DNA of 64,000 bases, taken from the NCBI GenBank assembly GCA_021432635.1, contig MU270020.1, positions 398,054 to 462,053 on the forward strand, read 5' to 3'. The DNA is from Thozetella sp. PMI_491 (Eukaryota > Ascomycota > Sordariomycetes > Chaetosphaeriales > Chaetosphaeriaceae). Below the pieces are notes generated by a model. That model was not told the DNA's origin. It searched no databases and saw only the letters and a program-made list of their open reading frames with translations. The stretch's first letter is position 1. The number at the start of each line of letters is the position of its first letter. Below, one piece after another: positions 1 through 11,198 of the stretch. A program made the translations under genes and the position numbers.

Positions 1-978
1 GGTATCACATGCCTCCGGGGTCTGCAACTCATAAGCGATCTGAGACACGAAATGTTCTCGCAATACCGCGTTCTCTTGATGGAGGTCCTCGGATGAGGCG
101 GCGTCCTGAATAAAGATAGGATATTCATAGAGAAAGTACCGCGGCCCGATGTATGCATACTCAAAGTCGATGACGCCCGTGAGCTTCGGCCCAGACCCGT
201 CTAGCGCTTCGGTAAAGAGCATGTTCTCTGCATCGAGGTCGGGATGAATCAGGCTGAATGGCGCCTGTAGACACTTCCGAGTGCTCTGTTCTGTCAAGAA
301 GGTTGAGATCGTCTTTCTGATTTCTGATGAGGTGCTGTCCTCCTTTGGAAGGTGCGCCTCGAGCCCGGAGACGAAAGAGTCGAGATAGTCCTCGGTTGAT
401 GTGAAAGGCCCTTGTGGTGACTCGTAACAGGGACTAAGAACCGGCCCTATGCCACCATCTGTAAGACAGCCTATCTGGTCGAGCTGAATGGATGAAAATT
501 GTGCTATAACCGAAGCCACCTCAGAAAGAGCAGCCTTCTTGTGCTCTAGCGAAAGGCCGTCCCAGATAGTGTAGAGGTGGTGGCCCGGCATCTTCTCCAT
601 CAGCACAAGGGACGCGCCAATGTCGTTCTCATGGCTGAGATCATAGTAGTAAACCTCCGGTACGGGGATTTTGGCATGCTTCTTGAGATGGCGTAGAGTG
701 GCGATCTCGCTCTCCTCCTTGGCTGTGTTGCCTTGCACGCGGGCAACGCGGGCGATGCATTCGAAGCCAGCCCGCGAGAGAGACTCAAAGGCGGTTTCTC
801 CCTGCTCGAACTGAAGCGCATAAATCTCATGCCAGGATCCCCGGGTGAGTCTCGTGGCGCTTGTGCACGTGATGTTGAGGTTCTTGCTCGCCGTGTCGAC
901 CAGCTTAGGGAGGATGAGCTGTAGCTCGGGTGACCCGTCCGACTCCCAACCCGCCCGGGTATTAGAGTATTGAGACAT
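1..978 (-). CDS. Phosphotransferase (APH/choline-kinase-like) family protein, 3' truncated by window edge
   Basis: One frame stays open for 326 codons from an ATG at 978 down to base 1, where the window cuts the gene, so the C-terminus is missing. The N-lobe has a region resembling the family's nucleotide-binding part (residues about 45-100, ending IPVPEVYYYD). The catalytic loop reads HPDLDAENML and the metal-binding stretch GVIDFEYAYIGP, the two hallmarks of PF01636. Such fungal proteins are thought to be small-molecule kinases; no substrate can be named. No intron is needed in the visible part. It is transcribed in the same direction as the MFS exporter upstream of it, about 720 bases away. 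Family assignment is firm, function is not. Confidence 0.85.
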   Translation of the reverse strand, partial: MSQYSNTRAGWESDGSPELQLILPKLVDTASKNLNITCTSATRLTRGSWHEIYALQFEQGETAFESLSRAGFECIARVARVQGNTAKEESEIATLRHLKKHAKIPVPEVYYYDLSHENDIGASLVLMEKMPGHHLYTIWDGLSLEHKKAALSEVASVIAQFSSIQLDQIGCLTDGGIGPVLSPCYESPQGPFTSTEDYLDSFVSGLEAHLPKEDSTSSEIRKTISTFLTEQSTRKCLQAPFSLIHPDLDAENMLFTEALDGSGPKLTGVIDFEYAYIGPRYFLYEYPIFIQDAASSEDLHQENAVLREHFVSQIAYELQTPEACDT

Positions 979-1701
979 TGGTAATTTCTGTGCGGCTTCC
1001 TTCTCTTTCTTCTCCGTGAAGCTGGCCTGAGGTTGGGAGCGCGTGTTGTATTTACAAGTCTTAGACCAGAGCTCTGTTGCTGGATCCGTTTCAGTGGCGT
1101 TCGAGAAACTTCCTACTGGTGCTGGCATACTCCACTCTACACAATCGGACCCAGGTTTCAACGCATGCAATACGGCTGCGCTCAGAACCGCGTCCCGAAA
1201 GAAAAGGTCAGGTTCTGGCGAGATCGGCGTAGGGATCGGAAGAGGAAACAAGATGATGCAGAACTTGACTGGGTGGGTTTTGCCGATGGCGTCTCATGCG
1301 TCACCTTCCCACGGTTGCTAAATACGGTCTACTTGCCGACTGCGAATGAAAACCCATGACCAGCCCGGTAGCTTCCAGACGCCAAGGCGAATAGCTGCAA
1401 CATTTCTGTCTTGATGTGCAAGCGCCCTATGCCCATCCCACGAATCCCACCGCGGTACCGCTCGACAGGGTCAATCGCAAGCTCATGCTACAGCGTCGTC
1501 CGCCCCACCAAATAGGCTCCGAGCCGTGAGGTAGCCCACGATGAACCATCTTGTGTGCCTAACCAACCTACATGTTCTCAGGGTCTAAACGCAAGGGCTA
1601 CCAGCCATTAACCCACCTCGCTTTGACACAGGAATCTATTGCTTTAAGGTGCGTAAAGGAATGCTAGAGGTCAAGCCGAGATGGCATGCCTGCCAAGCGA
1701 A
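979..1701. other. Intergenic region between phosphotransferase start and MFS exporter end
   Basis: This 723-base stretch would hold the promoter of the minus-strand phosphotransferase and the 3' flank of the MFS gene. The frames of about 100 codons near 1033-1359 overlap each other, have no recognisable domain, and are treated as chance. I see no RNA gene or repeat. Confidence 0.5.
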
Positions 1702-3568
1702 TCAAGGATCAGCCACTTCTTGGCCAACAGAGATGATCATGTTCTCCTCGATGTCCTCCTTCTTGCCGTTAGCTCGGCGCGTTTTGCCCCCTCGGATCTG
1801 GGAGGCCGGGATGAGGGTGCAGAGCGCGACGGCGAAGATGACCATGAAACCTCTTGACATCGCCCAGCCGTAGCATTCCCGGACAATATACGCGATTTCT
1901 GGGTTCAAGTCATTCACCGATTCGAGACTCTTCCTGACTTCTGTAACAATTTCGTCAACGTCAAGGTCGAATGGCTCAAGCGCGGTGACCAGGAAGCTGC
2001 GCAGGTACATCTGGATCACGGTCGAGACTACCGAGACCCCAATGACGGAGCCTAGATTCCGGATGGAGTAGTAGGCAGCAGTAACAACCGCGATGCTGTG
2101 GTTCGAGCCGTTGGCGACTTTTGCGTCATGTGTCAGCAGGGCTCGCTATAAAGATGGAGACAGGCGGAACGGGGGGTACACTTACTAACGGCCAGTAAGC
2201 CTGACACGACGACGTTCCCGACGCCGAACTCAGACACGACTTGCGCGGCAACCAGCCCAGGCGTCAACTTTACGATCGGACCGGAGAGCAGAACCGCGAT
2301 CAGGCCGCCAAGACTTTGAAGAGTGAAGGACAAGAGCAGTGCCCAATAATACTGCCCAGTGCGCTTCATCCAGAATCCGGTCATCATGGCGCTAATAACG
2401 CCCGCGAAGATGGCAGGTAGCATATAGAGCGACGCCTGCTCCGGTCCCATGCCATCTCTTGCTTGGTAGTAGAGCGGCAACTCGTACTCAAGGGCGATGA
2501 TGGCGAAGAAACAGAGAAATGACGCAGAGTAGATGGGGAACAGCTCAGGACTGAAGGCAGTCGAGAGCGGCACGATGGGCTCCTTAGCGACGCGGCCCTC
2601 GATGTAGAGAAACGCAGCGGCGGTCAGACCGGAGAGAAGGAACGCGCCCCAAGCCTCCAGAGACGTCCAAGAGATGTTACTGGCTCGGTCGAGCCCCAGC
2701 ATCAGTGACGCGATGGAGACGATCAGCGTGCCGGAGCCGAGGAAGTCCACCCTCCGCAGCTTGACCAACAGCGTCTCCCCCTGCTGGGCCGGCTCGTCAG
2801 CCCGCACAGCATCGCCATCCAGCACCCAGGTCGCCGCCAGGAACGCCATCACGCAGATGGGGACCTGCCCGAGGAAAGCCCACCGCCAGCCCACCGAGCC
2901 GGCCAACAAGCCTCCGAGGGGAGCGCCCAGCCCTGCACCCAGGGCATACACGATGTTGACAATGCCCTGCCACACGCCACGGTCCTCGGGTGGCACCAGG
3001 CCCGTCAGTAAGACGGAGATGACGGTACCCAGGCCACCACCGCCCGCTGCCTGGAGCACACGGGCCAAAATCAGCTGGCCCATGGATTGTGCGAGGGCGC
3101 ACCCAAGACAGCCCACGGCGAACACGGCATAGCCCATGAGAAGGCACTGCTTGCGGCCAAAGATGTCACACAGCTTTCCATACAGCGGCTGGACGGACGC
3201 CACTGTAAGTGAGTACGCCGTCATAATCCATGACGCGAGGTTGAGGGCGTCAAGCTCGCTCGAGATGGTGGCATAGCTCACTAGCGCGATCGTCTGGTCT
3301 GCCGCCGACAGGAAAATCTTTACATGGGTTAGAAAAGATTACTGGAAAGACGGGGAGCAAGGCAACTAACCCCGATGCTGATAGCGGGAAAGATCAACCA
3401 CATGTTGGGCGAAGATTTGGTGACTCCATCCTGGGTCCCGCTGCTGGCCTGCGGCGGCTGCCGGCTTCCTTCCTCTCCGTCAGAGACGCTCGGCTGAGAG
3501 GCCGAACCCGGAACCGGAGCCCCGAGCAGTGGAGTCGTCTCCTCCGCACCAGCCGTCGAGGAGGACAT
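1702..3568 (-). CDS. MFS transporter, DHA14 (14-TM drug:H+ antiporter) type
   Basis: Three exons on the minus strand: 3568-3371, 3317-2190 and 2145-1702. They give 589 residues, normal for the family. Both introns start GTTAGT and both joins are phase 0; the second intron is only 44 bases. The N-terminus is a hydrophilic tail of about 50 residues rich in S, T, G and Q. After it comes the family motif FLSAADQTIAL in the first membrane segment, then MFS motif A as GKLCDIFGRKQ. Further hydrophobic segments run to the C-terminus. Near the end, THDAKVANGSNHSIAV resembles the conserved late part of DHA14 proteins. Likely exports toxic compounds or metabolites at the plasma membrane by proton exchange; the substrate is unknown. 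Confidence 0.88.
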
Positions 3569-5764
3569 GGCAGTAAATCGCAATGCTGACAGCCGGGGAA
3601 CAATGCCAAAAGAACGCAAACGCAAGCCGACTATGCTGTGCAACTTGGGTTCGCAGCTGCGAGCCGATTGAAAAAAATAAATACATTCGAAAGGGCGCGC
3701 GGAGTGGAGTGGCAGAGCGGGGCTCGGAATCACACTAATGCAATATGGCGGTCAACTGCGAGGCCGTCCTTGTAAACGCCGGCTTCGGTGAGACTCGAGT
3801 ACCCCATGACAATGCCCCCTAGTCAGCACTCAATTATCCTCGCGACGCGCCTTAGGCGCTGATTCATGTTTCAGGGACGGGATATGCAGCACTTCTCGCG
3901 GGATGTTTCAATATTAGAAAGTCTCCCGAAGCAGCCATTCCACTAGCAAGCCGTCGTCGGGCCGGTGTCTTGAAATCCACAGGCAAGCGGAGGCGGACCT
4001 CTAGCCGAGGGTTCGAGCTCCGAGCCACAGGTGGAAGGACCCTCTACTGCGTACGTGGGACAAGTCCATCCCACCAAAGTTGATTGGGAAAGGCAATTTA
4101 CTAGATTTATAGATGACTCCTGAGGGGCGCCAGGCTCAGTAACCTAAGTAACGTTTTGTTAAGACGGTACGAGCAGACTAGAGAGCTGGTGTACCTGGAA
4201 GAAGCCATCTCGGCTGCAACAAGAGCAGGTCCAGCTCACTCTAGCCCCCGGTTCTGACCTAGCCGAGCGCATCCACTGCCAGTGTGATGCCTCCTCTCCG
4301 GGGCAAGAGAATCGGCAAGCCACCGAAGAAGCCCAGGGCACGGCTACTGAGGAACAGACAGCACCCGCGGCGGACATTAAATACTATCCTGAAGTAGCCA
4401 GCCAGTTGAGCAACCTGGGCAGCTTGCTATTCAGGAAATACCTGCGGCTAGGCCAGGCAGACTCTGGACGAGGCTATCGACAACAGAAGTGCAGCGCTCC
4501 GTTTCATTCCACCGGGAAACTTAGATTTCATCTGGATCCAGAATAGCTTGAGAGGCATGTTCTCTGGCAGGTCTGACCAGACCAGCGATGTTACCTAGAG
4601 AAAGCCATGGCGGTTGCAGACTAAGCTGTCCGATCCACTCCCGGCAACCACCCTGACTTGTCTGGTCGCTTGAGCAATCGCAAACTTGGCAAGGCAGGCC
4701 TGGCCCCCTTCATTCAGTCCGTAGACCCTGGTTAGGTGCTCGATGATAATCGGGATTTTTCACACGGCCAGGCGGCTATGCACATCTTGACATGGTTATA
4801 AGCTAGGGTTTTTGGCTATTCCCGGGGCTAATGTGTCCCTAGTCGCTGGACATCTCAGTCCCGACATGAAGAAGGCCTCAGTTTATTTGGCGCCTAAGGT
4901 TAAGCAAGAATTGGCTCCGCCTCCGCCTAGCTATATTTTGCGTCAACCCTGCTACTTCTTTAACCCAACTCGGAGTAGACAAATGATCCGCATGCTTTGA
5001 GCCACGCCGTTTTAATAAGCGAGCAAAGCCTAGCCGCGATCGTCGCCGAGTTCAACTTAAGTTCCCGGTGGCAGCTCACGGCGAGCCGAATGGGTGGTAG
5101 CACTGCCACCGAACTTGCAGGGGCCACTGGCGCCTTGGGATTTAACTACCCCCCCTACGCTGCGGCTCCGCGAATGGCTATCTATAGCCTGTTATTCCAT
5201 CTCTGGCCATAAATACGAATTGGCGATCCTGCGGCCCCACCGTAGCGTAGCACATAGCCTAGAAACGAGGGGGGAAGTGATAGGGAGCGGCGAGGACTCA
5301 GAGAGGCCAAGACTCAAGGCTGAGGTTTGGGTTCCGCTATATAGCGGGTACGTTGTATTCGGGAACCCAGTGGCTGAATTTTGGATGAAGGCACATCCAA
5401 GACGCTAGGCCTGGCCTCACGCCATGGCTGTTCTCCTAACGGCGATTATCAACGTCCATGGCGGGAATCCTAGGGGCGATTACCAACGAAGGCCACAGCA
5501 CGGTTCACGACAGGGACAGGAACCCCGAGCTGGATAGTCAATGGCATCGCACGACAAGACCATCTCCACCAATTTGCCGAAGAACTTGCTCTTCAACGTT
5601 ATAAATACAAATACATCCTCTGTTTGTCGTGATGTTTTTCAGAAGTCAAACCAGCAAGCAGCGTCGCTCTCAAGTTCCAATTCTCCTCATCGCACATCCT
5701 TCCTGTTTAACAACACACTCGACAGCATCGAAACGGCCTCATCATAATAAATTTTTAAGCAATC
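3569..5764. other. Gene-poor region with possible old repeat relic
   Basis: No intact gene is seen over 2.2 kb. The first part is the upstream region of the MFS gene. A stop-to-stop open stretch without an ATG runs on the plus strand from about 4161 to 4543. Parts of 4185-4265 recur in diverged form near 4580-4660 (a run like ACCTGGAAGAAGCCAT against ACCTAGAGAAAGCCAT). This could be a worn mobile-element fragment, but no recognisable transposase or reverse transcriptase remains. Confidence 0.35.
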
Positions 5765-6710
5765 ATGGTTTCTTCATTCTTTCTCACGGCCCTTGCCGTT
5801 CTCCCATTCGTGAGTTTTACTCCCAGTATCCATAGAATGAAACATGGTTCAACGTGACTAGCTTTTGCTGACCTTTGTGGAAAACTTTGGTCTTGGGAAG
5901 TCCGTTTGAGAAGCGAGATGGCATAAATGGGCGGGGCCAATCTTTCCCGGAGGGGAGCCAGTAGAGCTCTGGGGCTCGGCGCAGGTAAGGACTGCACCGT
6001 GATCAGCAAGGAAAATCCTGCTGGTGCTAGAGATGGCTTTTGCTCAAGACTTGCCCCCACGATCGGAATAGGAGATCTACGATCAAATTCTCGCTCTCAA
6101 CCCGAACTACGCACCCGAAGACTCCGGTGCGGCCAGGGCCACAAACAGGACTACCGTTGCTGCGATCGGAGAAAGGGGCCTCCCCTATTTTATTCCCGAT
6201 GGGGCCGATGAAGGCCGGCTTAGCTGTGCCAACATTGCGACCGGGTCAACGTCCGACATAACGGCAAGTCCCACCATTATGCATCGCACGAGAGACATCG
6301 GCCTGGCTGACCGTAAACAACAGCATGCAGTGACCTTCTTGGATAAGCTGGGAGGCACCTGCGGTGCTCCTGCGGGACAATGCCGCCGTCTCACGTGCGA
6401 GGCAACCACAGGCTCATACTTTTTCTCGGTAAGTTGAAACCTCACCAGATCGGCCCACTGGAACCGATATTAACGGCACGCTGCCAAACAGGAGGACAGC
6501 AAGGAAACCATGGCGCCATGCTCGGTTATCTCAGACTAGGTCTTCTCCATCAATTACAACTGCTGTCCCCAGAAATATGGAACATCTGGGTCATTGGGCA
6601 GCTTTTCGCCCTTCAGCGTCTGGGCCGGCTATGCCAACTGTGGCCATGCCACCTCCAAGAGGCCGACGGACTATTCTTACCCAGGCGGAAAGGTCAACGG
6701 GCTGTGCTAG
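5765..6710 (+). pseudogene. Broken gene for a small secreted cysteine-rich protein
   Basis: Four exons fit in one continuous phase-0 frame: 5765-5809, 5862-5984, 6072-6428 and 6492-6710. The introns are 52, 87 and 63 bases with GT..AG ends. The first exon encodes a signal peptide (MVSSFFLTALAVLPF). The C-terminal half is cysteine-rich, with CGAPAGQC, a CC pair and a terminal cysteine. It resembles, from memory, a class of fungal secreted proteins in which a CC pair is followed by a VWAGYANC-like stretch. Two in-frame stops interrupt it, TGA at 5907-5909 and TAG at 6537-6539; each is one C-to-T change from CGA or CAG. Using the TAG at 6539 as the last acceptor would skip the second stop but drop 15 residues. 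The first stop has no such escape in this model. Intact length would be about 247 residues. The family is not firmly identified. Confidence 0.55.
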
Positions 6711-7283
6711 AGGCTAACGGTTGAAAGGAGAAATGATATTGATGTTAATGCTCATGTACTGGGATTGGTGCAAGCCTACTTGAAGGTCTAATGAGTTGGC
6801 GATGTATCTGCCCAGGTACCGGTTTTCATAGGAGCATGTTATATATACCTTCCACCCTGCATTTGAATTTTCAGTTCTGCCAAGACATTACCAGTTCGGG
6901 GCACCATGTACCGTTGACGGCACTGGGAAGGAGCCCGACGCATGTGTAGGCCCCTACGACAAGTGATGTCAGCTAAGGCGCCTTTGCCGGCGCGCGGCTC
7001 GGTACGGTGCGTGCCGAAGTTGCAGCCGGGAGACTCAAGTCTTTCCATTGGCGGATTTGGTGGGACGTGGGATTCAGGATTCGACGTAGATGCACGACAC
7101 TCGCGACCTCACGCATTGGGACACAAATGTGCTTCAGAGCCCTACCTTGGACACGAGTTTTACGGGGCAACATGATGAGGAAATGCTTTTTTTGAGGCTC
7201 AATGTGTGGAAAAGCTACCGTCCCGCGCCGTCATCTCGATGCAAGGAGCCGTATTGGAGCCGCCGCGAGTCTCAGTTTGCCCC
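6711..7283. other. Intergenic region between secreted-protein pseudogene and metalloprotease 3' end
   Basis: These 573 bases lie between two converging 3' ends. The open frames here (for example 6942-7175 and the overlapping minus frames) are short, mutually overlapping and without recognisable domains. No repeat or RNA gene is seen. Confidence 0.45.
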
Positions 7284-8232
7284 TCAGCTCCTCCGGCGGG
7301 CAGCGCCTTGCGGTGCCCGTACAGTCCAGTACGAGTTGTGCATCCGCGCCTTCTGGCCCGGCGTGAATTCGGTCCAGCTGCATCGCAAGGGTTATTCTCA
7401 GTCTCCAGGCGTCAAACGGGAACGGGGCTCGATTCGAAACTTACCATCCTTCGCCAGCGTAGTCCATGTAGTTGTTAATCGGGTCGAGGCCGGGCTGGTC
7501 CGGGCAGGAGTCGCGGCCGACCGGGCACACATTCAGCTGCCAGACGGACTCGGCAGGGGTGTCGTCGATGTAATCTCCGGGCCCGTCGCAGTCCTCTCCG
7601 TCGAAGGTGTGCATCAGGGAGAACCAGTGACCGATCTCGTGCACCGTGATCTCGCCCTTGTAGATCTTGCCGTCCTCCTCCCCTCCAGGAACGGTGTGGG
7701 ACCGCATGGTGCAGCCGTCCAGGGAGGCAAAAAACGAGCCCGGGTCGGTCGGCAGGGTGCATGAGCCATAACCCCAGTTCTCGTAGCCCATGTTGCTCAC
7801 ATAGTAGAGGTTGAGCGCCCCGTAGTCGCCCTTCCTGTGCGACGCCTTGAAGCCATTGAAGCCTGAATAGTCGAAGCCTTGAGCATTGTCGTCGTCGACG
7901 ACGCGCGAGGTGCTCTCCAGCGTGAAGGTGATGTCGTAGGGTGCAAAGCGGTCGGCGATCACGTCGAACTGGGCCTTGAGCACGGCCTCACTCAAGGTCT
8001 CGTCCGAGTCCGTGGTGTTGACCACCGCAGTCATATACACCGGCACGGTGATGGTCGCATTGAGCGTCGTGTTTTGGCGGCTGTAGAGGTGCTGGGGAGT
8101 GCTCTCGGTCGCCTTTAGCGACGCCAAGGTTGAGAGGAACTCGGCGGTGGGTGGTGGCGTGCTGCACCAGTCTTTCGACCCGGCGAGTGTGCCCGCAAGA
8201 ACCAGGTTAGGGATCAACATGACTGCGAGCAA
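7284..8232 (-). CDS. Secreted zinc metalloprotease, family M43B (MEP1-like)
   Basis: Two exons, 8232-7445 and 7377-7284, joined across a 67-base GTAAGT..CAG intron at phase 2, give 293 residues. The first 18 or so residues form a signal peptide (MLAVMLIPNLVLAG). The zinc site HEIGHWFSLMH starts at residue 198 and has the long HExxHxxxxxH form of metzincins. The YMDYAGEGC segment provides the Met-turn, and the cysteine that completes it exists only after splicing. The second exon supplies the conserved tail WTEFTPGQKARM. Family members are extracellular endopeptidases that act on protein substrates or host proteins. Without the intron the protein would end early at the donor site, so the spliced model is preferred. 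It diverges from the HAD gene across 895 bases. Confidence 0.93.
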
Positions 8233-9127
8233 AGTGCTAGTCGAGGCTGCGGGGAGGGGGTAAAGACAGGTGCCAATATGTGTGCAGGCATGCTCGCGGT
8301 GCGGTGCCCCGAGACTGATATAGTGTTGGATGCATGGGCAGTGCCCTATAGAGGACTTTGGTGGTCACATCGGGGCGGGAGGCTGCTACAGTCTATTGCC
8401 CGAGTGGTGAGGTGGAAGGATCAATTGTATGCAAATAGTTGGTCTTGAGTCCCGAATAAGGAAACGCGCTGGCACCGCGCTCTGGGGGTGGACAGGGGTA
8501 GTGTCGCTCTCCAATATTCCGTTCAATCCTGCGGCTTAACTCGCGGCCTGACTTGACCGCGCCGTGCTAGTTGGAGTCCCCAACGCCCGCGGGGACTTGT
8601 CGAATCCATCGCATGGGCGCGTTAACAACCTACCTAACCTGGGTTATGAAAGTGGTGCGTGCCATTCGCCTGGTTCAACTAAGCCACGAAGGAGGCGGTA
8701 TTAACCCCTACGTGGTTTGAGAGACTACTAAACTTACTACGTCGGCAACTGTAACGTGTCAAATGTAGTTGGTCTTTCATAGCCACGCTCGACATCTCAA
8801 TTCAATAAGCTACGCTAGCCAGGCTGTTTGTAAACCAACTTGAATCGCATAGAAATTTTATATCGTTCCTCTTCCCTTTTCGCTTCCCAGCACATGATTG
8901 GTCATAGCCAGCCTGTCGAGGTCAGGCGTCTTACTGTATATATACCTTAAGTTCCCTTACCCAGTTGAGCCGGGACGTTGTAGCCCCACCCCGGCTTCGC
9001 ATTGGTGGATGCACTTCGCTAAGTTCCGGGCCCGATGAACGGAGTGCGCCAATTGACTCAACCCACAACCCCCATCAGACGTCTCCCGGAATATACGTTT
9101 GCTATCGGCTAGCCACGTCCCATTGAG
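8233..9127. promoter_or_regulatory. Divergent promoter region between metalloprotease and HAD hydrolase
   Basis: This 895-base gap separates two genes transcribed away from each other, so it must contain both promoters. A TATATATA-like tract lies at about 8935-8945. No open frame with a domain is seen, and I cannot name specific operator sites. Confidence 0.5.
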
Positions 9128-10100
9128 ATGCCAAAAAGGAATTTGCTACTCTGCTTCGACGCGTTCGGAACGCTCTTTAGTCCGAAACTGCCCATTTTCC
9201 AGCAGTACGGCGACGTGGCCCGTCAGTGTGGCCTCGCCGGCTTCACGGACGACCAGCTGCAGTCGTCCTTCCGTGCTGCATTCAAGAGCGAAGCCAAGCT
9301 CCATCCAAACTACGGCAAGTCTAGCGGCCTAGGAGCCGAGAGATGGTGGACGAACGTATAGCTCCCTCCAGTCCCCCCGCTGTTCTGGTCCCGCCCGCCG
9401 CTCACATATAGTCCAGGTCATCGGCAAGACGTTTCAACCTCTGGTGGGGGCAGAGCAGACACTGCCAGCAGATTTAGCTCCAACGCTTCTGCATCGATTT
9501 GCTTCCAGCGAGGGATACTCAGCTGCCCCGGGTCTGGTATCCCTGCTCCAGGCTTTACGCAGGCCCGCTCCTCGGAAGCTCTTTGACAATATCGTCATCG
9601 GCGTCATCTCCAACTCGGACGACAGGGTGCCCGATATCTTGTCATCGCTAGGTCTCCAGGTCAGCCCATTGCGGTACGAGGTCGCGATGGACCGTGGCGC
9701 CATCGCCGCCATTGCCAAGGAGCAGTTTGACGTCGATTTTCACTGCCTGTCGTACGATGCGGGGGCGGAGAAGCCAGACCGCCGAATTTTCACGGCCGCC
9801 GACGAACTCGCGACAGAGATTATCCGGGTCCGTCACGGACTAGCCCAAGAGGACACGGACCTTTCCACATGGGACAAGCTGTACGTTGGGGATGAATATG
9901 AGAAAGATGTGGTAGGGGCTCTGGGTGCGGGCTGGCGGCCTCTCTTGCTCACCTCCGACGGCCAGGCAGCTCCTCCCGGGTCAACGCAGAGGCTAGAAGG
10001 GCAGGCCACTCCGTCCATTGACGGCACATTCTCTGCATCTCAAGCACTGAGCATCGATAGCATCGAAGGTCTCGTTCAGTGGCTTTGCGGCAAGCAATGA
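9128..10100 (+). CDS. HAD-superfamily hydrolase, haloacid-dehalogenase/HDHD3-like
   Basis: Two exons, 9128-9355 and 9417-10100, flank a 61-base phase-0 intron (GTATAG..CCAG) and give 303 residues. HAD motif I is FDAFGTLF, with the nucleophilic aspartate at residue 10 and phenylalanine in place of the second aspartate of phosphatases. This is usual in the dehalogenase branch (DAYGTLF). Motif II is VISNSDDR, motif III AEKPDRRIF, and motif IV VGDEYEKDVVGALGAG, so the Rossmann core is complete. The product is probably a soluble hydrolase acting on a small phosphorylated or halogenated compound; the substrate cannot be inferred. The join restores TN-VIGKTFQPL, matching family continuity. Confidence 0.9.
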
Positions 10101-10339
10101 CGAAATCAAAGGGCATACAGATCCTAACGCAACCGCTTTTTCGGGGCTAGCCGATATCAAGCATGAAGATGACTACAATCCGGGTTGAAACGCGCAAGCC
10201 CTTCTCGACTGCCAAGGCCGACTAGCGGCACGAGATACGTATCCTATATTCTACCGCGAGTCACAGCGAGGCTAGATTGAACACATCACCAGACATAATA
10301 TTCTAAATTCACACTATAATACGATTCATCGCTGAATAA

Positions 10340-10907
10340 TTGACTTGAGCTTGACCGTGGACACTACAGTGTCTATAGTGGAAGTCCAGCGTGCTGCAAG
10401 GGATATGCTATACCAGATCAATGGCTGGCATACCGATGGCGGGACGCTCTTAATCCGACTCCAAAACCCAATGAACACCGAAAGGTGTTGGCGCAAGGAA
10501 CCTGGACATGGCTCCTAAACAACAGGCAACTTGGGAAATGGATATCCTCTGAGATATCTTCCTTTTGGCTCTCCGGCATCCCCGGATCTGGCAAGAGCGT
10601 TCTGAGTTCACTTGTCCTCGACTACCTGCATGAGAAAAATGGTCCCGGTCAAGAAAGCGTTGCGCTAGCCTATCACCGGTTTGATGTGAAATGCGACAGG
10701 CTTGTAGTCCTTGGGAGCATTTTCCATTCTTTAGTCGCTCACCTGTCGTCCTGCGGAAAGGCCCCGTCAACTCGTTCAAACCTGTCATCAAAACCGGATG
10801 GATACAGCCGCAGTACAACGTACACTTCTAAACCAAAAACTTCGGGTGGGCCGGCTGGTGTAGTGGCTACGTCGAATAGGTCTAATTGGGACCGAGATAA
10901 AGGGTAA
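10340..10907 (+). pseudogene. Fragment of a NACHT-domain (STAND/NLR-like) gene
   Basis: One frame is open from a stop near 10339 to TAA at 10905-10907. It contains DALNPTPKPNEHRKVLAQGT and WLSGIPGSGKSVLSSLVLDYL, the entry and Walker A (P-loop) of fungal NACHT proteins. Similarity fades after about residue 60 beyond the P-loop, and no Walker B, effector domain, ankyrin, WD or TPR repeats follow. Intact fungal NLRs exceed 800 residues, so this is a truncated relic. Fungal NACHT proteins act in non-self recognition and vegetative incompatibility and vary greatly in number between strains. A short perfect inverted repeat, GACACTACAGTGTC, lies near 10362. Confidence 0.7.
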
Positions 10908-11198
10908 CAGCATGTCGCGGGCAAATCGCCGCACGAGGTCCGCCATCTTCATCCTGAGATCCGAAGCCGACAGGCAGATGATCTAATCGTACTTAAGGAG
11001 TGTGAGCCTAGCAGGGCGGTCGGCCCAAATATCCTCCCGAGAATAAAGACAATAAATCCTCATGGATCAAGGTCACTGACTTGGCGTAGTCACTAGCCCC
11101 AGTTTCTTGACAATATAACCTCCTTGGTAACGGAAAGCATTGTATACCCTTCAGTACATATTACTCCGAGACTAGGACTTTATTCTTCGTGACTCTTC

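Noticed and set aside
6429-6539. A 111-base intron ending at the TAG that would rescue the secreted-protein gene
   Set aside because: It drops 15 residues, including a cysteine I judge to belong to the family pattern, and leaves the upstream TGA; kept only as an alternative.
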